Source: Flavobacterium sp.
Lineage (GTDB): Bacteria; Bacteroidota; Bacteroidia; Flavobacteriales; Flavobacteriaceae
Assembly (NCBI GenBank): GCA_023253295.1
Contig: JALRGZ010000259.1
Coordinates: 1-10,210 of the forward strand
Length of the DNA stretch: 10,210 bases
Direction: 5' to 3'
Shown piece by piece: positions 5,780-10,210 of this stretch. The notes under the pieces were generated by a model. It was not told where the DNA came from, searched no databases, and saw nothing but the letters and a program-made list of their open reading frames with translations. Position 1 is the stretch's first letter; every line of letters starts with the position of its first letter. The position numbers and the translations under genes were made by a program.

Positions 5780-8245
5780 TTGAAGAGTAATAAGTTAAGT
5801 TTCGTTTTCATTGCGTTTTGGATCAGTTTTTCAGCATTGGCACAATTAGCCAAAGTGAAAGGAATTGTACTAGATGCTCAAAATCAACCAGTAAGTAATG
5901 TTACTATCTCTTTTTTGAATTATTCGACTCAATCTAATGATAAAGGTTATTATTCTATTAAAGTTCCGGTAAATAAAAAAGTGAATTTGCTTTTTAGTCA
6001 TTTGACATTTAAAAAAGCAACTATTTCTTTATTGCTGAAAAACAGTTCAGATTATGAATTGAATTTGGTTTTAAATGAAAATGAGGAGCAAATGGGGGAA
6101 ATTATTATCTCAAAAGATAATAAAAGTCAAATACAAGGAATTACAACACTGTCTGCAGAAGTGTTAAAAAAGCTCCCTGGGGCTAATGCGGGCATTGAAA
6201 ATGTATTAAAAACTTTAGCAGGGGTTAATTCCAATAACGAAATGAGTACTCAGTATGCTGTTCGTGGCGGAAATTATGATGAAAATTTAGTGTATGTAAA
6301 TGATGTTGAGATTTACCGTCCATTTTTAATTCGTTCGGGACAACAGGAAGGTTTGAGTTTTGTAAATTCGGATTTAGTACAAAATATCAATTTTTCTGCC
6401 GGAGGTTTTCAGGCGAAATATGGGGATAAATTATCTTCGGTTTTAGATATTACGTACAGAAATCCAACTCAGTTTAGAGCGGCTTTTGAAGCCAGTTTTT
6501 TGGGAGGAAGTATTGCTGTTGATGGGGTTTCAAAAGATAAAAAATGGTCGTCAGTAACGGGAGTACGTTACCGAAACAATAGTCTTTTGGTGAACAGTCA
6601 GGAAACGCATACCAATTACAAACCTACTTTTGTTGATGTTCAGACTAATGTGAATTACAAAGCTTCTGATCAATGGCAATGGAGTTTTTTAGGAAATATA
6701 TCACAAAACAAATACAATTATCAGCCTTTAATTCGCAGAACCCGTTTTGGAACTGTTGATAATTCAATGTTGCTGACTGTTTATTACAATGGACAGGAAA
6801 AAGATGCCTATAAAACTTATTTTGGGGCATTGAAAACAACTTATCAAGTTTCGGACAATTTGAAATTTAAGTTTATTAATTCTGTTTTTCATACGCAGGA
6901 GCAGGAGCATTTTGATATTTTGGCTCAATATCTGTTGACTGATAATACAACAAACATAGGTTCAGATTCATACAATACCTATTATGCAAGCGGAATTGGT
7001 TCGGAATTGAATCATGCCAGAAATGATCTGGATGCTCTTATTGTCAATAGTGAAATCAAAGGTTTTTATGATTGGGCTAAAAGTAATTTAGAATTAGGCG
7101 TAAAATATACTCGCGAATCTATTCGAGATAGAGTAATGGAGTGGGAAGTGGTCGATTCGGCAGGTTTTTCTGTTAATCCTCCTATTCTGGAATTTTCGAG
7201 CGATGATCAGCCTGAGATATCTTATACAGGGCCTTTAGCACCATACCGAAGTGTTTTTGCGACTAATTATAATACTATCAATCGATTTTCAGCTTATGTA
7301 CAGTGGAATTCAAAATCCATTATTAATGAAGCTGAGCTTTGGTATACTATTGGTGCCAGAATGCAAAACTGGAGCGTTTCAGGAACTAATACTTCCGGGA
7401 ATTCGCAAACTGTTTTTAGTCCGAGAGCCCAATTGGCTTTGAAACCCAATTGGAAAAATGATATGGTTTTTAGATTATCTGGAGGCTACTATTTCCAACC
7501 ACCTTTTTACCGAGAACTCAGAGACTTTTCGGGAGTGGTTCAGGATCATGTGAAAGCTCAGCAGTCTATTCAGGTAGTTTTAGGGAATGATTACAATTTT
7601 AAGATGTGGAACAGGCCTTTTAAATTGGTTTCTGAGTTGTATTATAAAACCTTGACGGATGTAAACACATACACTATTGAGAATGTCAGAATTCGTTATG
7701 CAGCAACTAATAATGCGAAAGCTTATGCGCAGGGACTTGATTTAAGATTGAATGGAGAATTTGTTCCTGGGACGGAATCCTGGTTTAGTTTTGGTTATCT
7801 GAAAACAGAAGAAAATAGTGCTAATAGAGGTTATATTGCTCGTCCAACGGACCAACGATTAAAATTTGCAGTATTGTTTCAGGATTATATGCCATCTATT
7901 CCTAGTATGCGTGTGTATTTGAATTTGGTTTATAACACTGGTTTGCCGGGTGGTTCACCTTCTTATGCTGATGCTTATCAGTATCAAAATCGTTTAAATG
8001 ATTATCGTCGTGTAGATATTGGTTTTTCAAAGGTTTTGATAGATTCTCATTCGACAAAAGCTAAAAAAAACTGGTTAGGAAATTTTAAAGAACTGGCAAT
8101 TGGTTTGGAAATATTCAATTTGTTTAACAATCAAAATGCAATTACCAATACCTGGGTACGAGATGTGTATTCTAAAAATGAATATGCAGTACCCAATTAT
8201 ATGACCACGAGAGTTTTTAATTTAAAATTAAACGCTAAATTGTAA
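5780..8245 (+). CDS. TonB-dependent outer-membrane receptor with N-terminal carboxypeptidase-regulatory-like domain
   Basis: This 821-aa outer-membrane transporter draws energy through TonB-ExbBD. Residues 1-21 are a signal peptide ending ALA before Gln. About 25-100 is a carboxypeptidase D regulatory-like beta-sandwich (KVKGIVLDAQNQPVSNVTI, DKGYYSI), typical of Bacteroidota receptors. About 118-225 is the plug, including QYAVRGGNYDENLVYVNDVE and GGFQAKYGDKLSSVLDI. The remainder, about 230-821, is the 22-stranded barrel, ending in FNLKLNAKL. The start appears to be TTG at 5780: no in-frame ATG exists upstream in the short gap, and this TTG gives a complete signal peptide preceded by AGG at 5773-5775. 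It lies 11 bp after the M23 stop, so the pair is probably one operon. There is no SusD-like partner, so this is not a standard polysaccharide-utilisation pair. The substrate is unknown; the link to the peptidase hints at envelope-derived material or envelope assembly, which is inference. Confidence 0.93.
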   Translation: MKSNKLSFVFIAFWISFSALAQLAKVKGIVLDAQNQPVSNVTISFLNYSTQSNDKGYYSIKVPVNKKVNLLFSHLTFKKATISLLLKNSSDYELNLVLNENEEQMGEIIISKDNKSQIQGITTLSAEVLKKLPGANAGIENVLKTLAGVNSNNEMSTQYAVRGGNYDENLVYVNDVEIYRPFLIRSGQQEGLSFVNSDLVQNINFSAGGFQAKYGDKLSSVLDITYRNPTQFRAAFEASFLGGSIAVDGVSKDKKWSSVTGVRYRNNSLLVNSQETHTNYKPTFVDVQTNVNYKASDQWQWSFLGNISQNKYNYQPLIRRTRFGTVDNSMLLTVYYNGQEKDAYKTYFGALKTTYQVSDNLKFKFINSVFHTQEQEHFDILAQYLLTDNTTNIGSDSYNTYYASGIGSELNHARNDLDALIVNSEIKGFYDWAKSNLELGVKYTRESIRDRVMEWEVVDSAGFSVNPPILEFSSDDQPEISYTGPLAPYRSVFATNYNTINRFSAYVQWNSKSIINEAELWYTIGARMQNWSVSGTNTSGNSQTVFSPRAQLALKPNWKNDMVFRLSGGYYFQPPFYRELRDFSGVVQDHVKAQQSIQVVLGNDYNFKMWNRPFKLVSELYYKTLTDVNTYTIENVRIRYAATNNAKAYAQGLDLRLNGEFVPGTESWFSFGYLKTEENSANRGYIARPTDQRLKFAVLFQDYMPSIPSMRVYLNLVYNTGLPGGSPSYADAYQYQNRLNDYRRVDIGFSKVLIDSHSTKAKKNWLGNFKELAIGLEIFNLFNNQNAITNTWVRDVYSKNEYAVPNYMTTRVFNLKLNAKL

Positions 8246-8274
8246 CTTAGGTTAATGTTTGTCTGAGTTTTATT
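8244..8274 (+). terminator. Weak candidate terminator after the TonB-dependent receptor
   Basis: AACTTAG (8244-8250) can pair with CTGAGTT (8263-8269) with one T-G wobble and a 12-nt loop, followed by a short T-rich stretch (TTTTATT). The stem is only 7 bp, GC-poor and overlaps the stop codon, so it may not be functional. No better hairpin was seen between the two genes. Confidence 0.3.
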
Positions 8275-8320
8275 GTGTCATAAAATACCTTTAAAATTAA
8301 AAAGCATTTTTAAAAATCAT

Positions 8321-8328
8321 TACATTTG
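8321..8328 (+). promoter_or_regulatory. Candidate flavobacterial -7 element for the lipoprotein gene
   Basis: TACATTTG is a perfect match to TAnnTTTG and lies 25-32 bp before the ATG at 8353. At the -33 position, 21 bp upstream, there is TTA (8297-8299) instead of TTG, so the upstream half is imperfect. It suggests the lipoprotein gene is transcribed separately from the M23/receptor pair. Confidence 0.5.
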
Positions 8329-8352
8329 AAAACATTTTAATATTAGTTCCGT

Positions 8353-9075
8353 ATGAAAACTGTACAGATAGTCTTGATGAATATTGCAATTTTACTTTTA
8401 GTAAGTTGTAAAGAAGAGGTAGAGAAGCCTAAAGTAATTTATGAAGCTACTTCAAAGGAAAAGCCTGTTGCTAAGGTTGATTCTACTCAGATAGCTATCG
8501 CTGATTTACCTATCCAAATGGAAGGTACGTCTTATTTAATTCATCCGGTTGGGGATTTAAGAGTTTATGAAAGGGGAACTAAAACGAAATATGGTTCTTC
8601 AAGTGTAATTGACTTAAGTTTTACCATTTCTAATCTAGGCGATGATGAAATTACAGGTTATTTGCAAAATTTAAAATTTCAAAAGATTGATTCAGATTCA
8701 TTAAAAACATTGACTGATAAACCAGCATTGATTTTGACAGCAACTTATTTAAAAGCAATTGCAGATAAAACTAAGAAACAAATTTTAGTTTATACGATGT
8801 ACGATGTGGATACGAATAAAGATGGAAAATTAGATACCAGTGATATTAAATCCTTGTATTTAAGTGATATTAGCGGGGAACATTTTACAAAGATTTCGGC
8901 TGATTTTGAAGAGTTAATCGATTGGAGTTTAATTGAATCTAAAAACCGTTTGTATTTTAGAACAGCTGAAGATACTAATAAAAATGGGCAATTTGATAAA
9001 AATGATGTGTTGCATTACAATTACATCAATCTTTTAGATGCTAATTGGGAGGTGAAAAGTTATAAGCCAATCTAA
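8353..9075 (+). CDS. Lipoprotein with two EF-hand/dockerin-like calcium loops
   Basis: I do not recognise a named family for this 240-aa protein. Residues 1-18 form an SPII signal peptide, with lipobox LLVSC and the lipidated Cys at 19. The Cys is followed by KEE, which resembles the K-(D/E)2 surface-export signal reported for Capnocytophaga lipoproteins, so the protein may be displayed on the cell surface. A Lys/Glu/Pro-rich tether (about 20-50) precedes the folded part. Two segments match the calcium loop pattern D-x-N-x-D/N-G-x-hydrophobic-x-x-x-D: residues 153-164 (DTNKDGKLDTSD) and 207-218 (DTNKNGQFDKND). Each follows a beta-like stretch (ILVYTMYDV and RLYFRTAE), which suggests two repeats of one structural unit. 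The two loops are about 54 residues apart, so this is not a standard tandem dockerin. It has its own -7 element. Its stop codon overlaps that of the opposite-strand neighbour. Function unknown. Confidence 0.85.
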   Translation: MKTVQIVLMNIAILLLVSCKEEVEKPKVIYEATSKEKPVAKVDSTQIAIADLPIQMEGTSYLIHPVGDLRVYERGTKTKYGSSSVIDLSFTISNLGDDEITGYLQNLKFQKIDSDSLKTLTDKPALILTATYLKAIADKTKKQILVYTMYDVDTNKDGKLDTSDIKSLYLSDISGEHFTKISADFEELIDWSLIESKNRLYFRTAEDTNKNGQFDKNDVLHYNYINLLDANWEVKSYKPI

Positions 9076-9773
9076 ATCAAAATATCACTTTCTAAATCGG
9101 ATTTTTCAATAGTGAAATCAAAACCTAATTGTTTTACTAATTCGATTACCAGATTTTTATACCAATTTTCGGATTTAGGGTGAATGTAGATTTTTTCAAT
9201 TAATTCATTGATATTTACATTTATTTTTAATCCATCGTTGAGTTTGATGTTGTGTTCGGTGACATCAGTAATGACACGAACTTCTCTTTCGTACTGAAAG
9301 CTTTTTCTTTTAAATAGAAAAGGGAAGAAAGAATCATCAAAGGGAATGTATTCTTTCTTGTAGTCTATGTAATTTACTTCGCCAATATATTGTTTGAAAT
9401 TGGTTTCCGGATGCAAAGATTTTTGCAATCTTCCTATTGTGGATTGTATGGCTAAACCTTCACTGTTTTGAGTGAATATTTGCCACATGGCAAAAGATTC
9501 GTATTCATTGATGTGCCAACTACTGATGGCAATTTTTTCCCGGTGCGTTTTGTAATAATTAATGAAATCAGGATTGTTAATTGCTAACTTCTTTATTTCT
9601 TCATAGGTAGGTTCACTAAACGTACCTTCGTACTGGTCTTCAAACTTGTCCGAACGAGACATGAATAACTTTTGCGAAAGCAATAAATCTAAAAACTTTG
9701 ACAAGTCTAAATATTTCCAGATTACAGTATCAGTGTTTTCTGTTAATTTTATATTTAGATTGTTATAATACAT
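9072..9773 (-). CDS. DUF2971-family protein
   Basis: This 233-aa protein has no signal peptide or membrane segment and is probably cytoplasmic. It matches what I recall of the DUF2971 pattern in order: WKYLDLSKFLDLLLSQKL with FMSRSDKFEDQYEG near the N-terminus (about 19-51), the ISSWH...SFAMWQIFTQNSEGLAIQS core (about 83-112), GEVNYIDY (about 131-138), and KRKSFQYEREVRVI (about 155-168), where the Y-E-x-E-x-R motif is the best conserved. Length is typical. The biochemical role of the family is not established to my knowledge. Members are patchily distributed and often sit in accessory regions, but here the neighbours are ordinary envelope genes. The gene has no clear operon partner: the ABC exporter upstream on the same strand ends 78 bp away. 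At the 3' end its TAG shares the 4-bp CTAA with the TAA of the convergent lipoprotein gene. Confidence 0.82.
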   Translation of the reverse strand: MYYNNLNIKLTENTDTVIWKYLDLSKFLDLLLSQKLFMSRSDKFEDQYEGTFSEPTYEEIKKLAINNPDFINYYKTHREKIAISSWHINEYESFAMWQIFTQNSEGLAIQSTIGRLQKSLHPETNFKQYIGEVNYIDYKKEYIPFDDSFFPFLFKRKSFQYEREVRVITDVTEHNIKLNDGLKINVNINELIEKIYIHPKSENWYKNLVIELVKQLGFDFTIEKSDLESDILI

Positions 9774-9797
9774 TTTTTTAGATTTAAAATGATACTA

Positions 9798-9805
9798 TAA
9801 AGGTA
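9798..9805 (-). promoter_or_regulatory. Weak candidate -7 element for the DUF2971 gene
   Basis: Read leftward, TACCTTTA matches seven of eight positions of TAnnTTTG and lies 25-32 bp upstream of the ATG at 9773. At a spacing of 22 bp there is TTA (9830-9828) rather than TTG. The gene could equally be read through from the ABC exporter, since no terminator hairpin is visible in the 78-bp gap. Confidence 0.28.
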
Positions 9806-9851
9806 TAATTCGTTTTTGAATCTAAAATAAAGAGATGTTAATTTTTAATTA

Positions 9852-10210
9852 TTATTCGAAAGATTGCATAGAAACTAATTTGTTATAAGTTCCGTTAAAT
9901 GCAATTAATTCTTCGTGTGTACCTTGTTCTACAATTTTACCTTTCTGCATTACCACAATTAGATCTGCTTTTTGAATAGTAGAAAGGCGGTGCGCAATTA
10001 CAATTGATGTACGGTTTTGCATCATGTTTTCTAAGGCAACCTGAACAAATTTTTCGCTTTCAGTATCCAAAGCAGATGTTGCTTCATCCAAAATCATAAT
10101 TGGAGGATTTTTCAATACTGCACGGGCAATCGATAAACGTTGTTTTTGACCTCCTGAAAGTTTATTACCGCTATCACCCACATTTGTGTAAATTCCTTCA
10201 GGCAAATCTT
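9852..10210 (-). CDS. ABC exporter, C-terminal nucleotide-binding part (MsbA-like), cut by the window edge
   Basis: About 119 C-terminal residues of an ATP-binding cassette are present; the reading frame stays open to the window end, so the N-terminal membrane domain and Walker A lie outside. In order: the signature LSGGQKQRLSIARA, Walker B with the catalytic Glu in IMILDEATSALD followed by the D-loop, the H-loop histidine in IVIAHRLSTI, then DLIVVMQKGKIVEQGTHEEL and a short tail ending QSFE. This arrangement is typical of the fused membrane/ATPase exporters of the MsbA/lipid-flippase type, in which the ATPase domain is C-terminal. Whether it exports lipid A, another lipid or a drug cannot be decided from this fragment. 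The gene ends normally with TAA. Truncation is an artefact of the window and not evidence of a pseudogene. Confidence 0.93.
   Translation of the reverse strand, partial: DLPEGIYTNVGDSGNKLSGGQKQRLSIARAVLKNPPIMILDEATSALDTESEKFVQVALENMMQNRTSIVIAHRLSTIQKADLIVVMQKGKIVEQGTHEELIAFNGTYNKLVSMQSFE

Noticed and set aside
6645..6839. Minus-strand open frame of 64 codons inside the TonB-dependent receptor
   Set aside because: It overlaps the barrel region of an intact receptor and has no recognisable domain, promoter or conserved start context.
7251..7442. Plus-strand open frame of 63 codons inside the receptor gene in another frame
   Set aside because: The receptor frame is continuous through this stretch with normal barrel sequence, so there is no frameshift and no reason to call a second gene.
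5780..8245. SusC-type polysaccharide-utilisation receptor
   Set aside because: The protein is shorter than typical SusC (about 1000 aa) and no SusD-like lipoprotein follows; the next gene has no SusD features and appears to have its own promoter.
9774..9851. Terminator or regulatory hairpin in the gap between the ABC exporter and DUF2971 genes
   Set aside because: Only 4-bp AT-rich inverted repeats (such as ATAC/GTAT and ATTC/GAAT) occur, too weak to call.
9852..10210. Possible pseudogene or free-standing short ATPase, since only 119 residues are seen
   Set aside because: The frame is open to the window edge and begins mid-domain just ahead of the signature motif, which is simple truncation by the window.

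Overview
The window looks like chromosomal DNA from a member of the Bacteroidota, most likely Flavobacterium or a close relative. The DNA is AT-rich and Shine-Dalgarno sequences are poor or absent. Promoter-like sites fit the flavobacterial TTG-N19-TAnnTTTG pattern. The gene families (RNase Y, a TonB-dependent receptor with an N-terminal carboxypeptidase-regulatory-like domain, small outer-membrane barrels, an SPII lipoprotein) also fit this group. This assignment is inferred from content; no rRNA or other marker gene is present.

Layout from left to right. (1) 30-500 (+) encodes a small secreted outer-membrane beta-barrel protein and is closed by a strong hairpin terminator. (2) 580-1482 (+) encodes a complete XerD-type tyrosine recombinase. 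It converges on rny across a short bidirectional terminator. (3) 3896 down to 1534 (-) is a compact housekeeping unit: a 96-aa coiled-coil protein of unknown function, ZapA, a structured 213-bp gap best explained as 6S RNA (ssrS), and RNase Y. A good flavobacterial promoter lies directly upstream of the first gene. (4) 4074-8245 (+) is a two-gene unit: a secreted M23 (LytM-type) peptidase with a long Ig-like C-terminal half, followed 11 bp later by a TonB-dependent receptor that apparently starts at TTG. (5) 8353-9075 (+) encodes a lipoprotein with two EF-hand/dockerin-like calcium loops and a possible surface-export signal. (6) 9773-9072 (-) encodes a DUF2971-family protein whose stop codon overlaps that of the lipoprotein gene. 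(7) From 9852 to the window end (-) is the C-terminal nucleotide-binding part of an MsbA-type ABC exporter, cut by the window edge.

Most of the window is ordinary flavobacterial core genome: envelope proteins, chromosome resolution, cell division and RNA decay. I see no mobile element, CRISPR array, tRNA, rRNA or prophage. The most notable item outside the protein-coding genes is the 6S RNA candidate between zapA and rny. It has a 13-bp closing stem, a second 8-bp stem, an 18/14-nt central bubble and an apical hairpin. The least understood genes are the coiled-coil partner of ZapA, the two-loop lipoprotein and the DUF2971 protein. I found no convincing evidence of a wholly new system.
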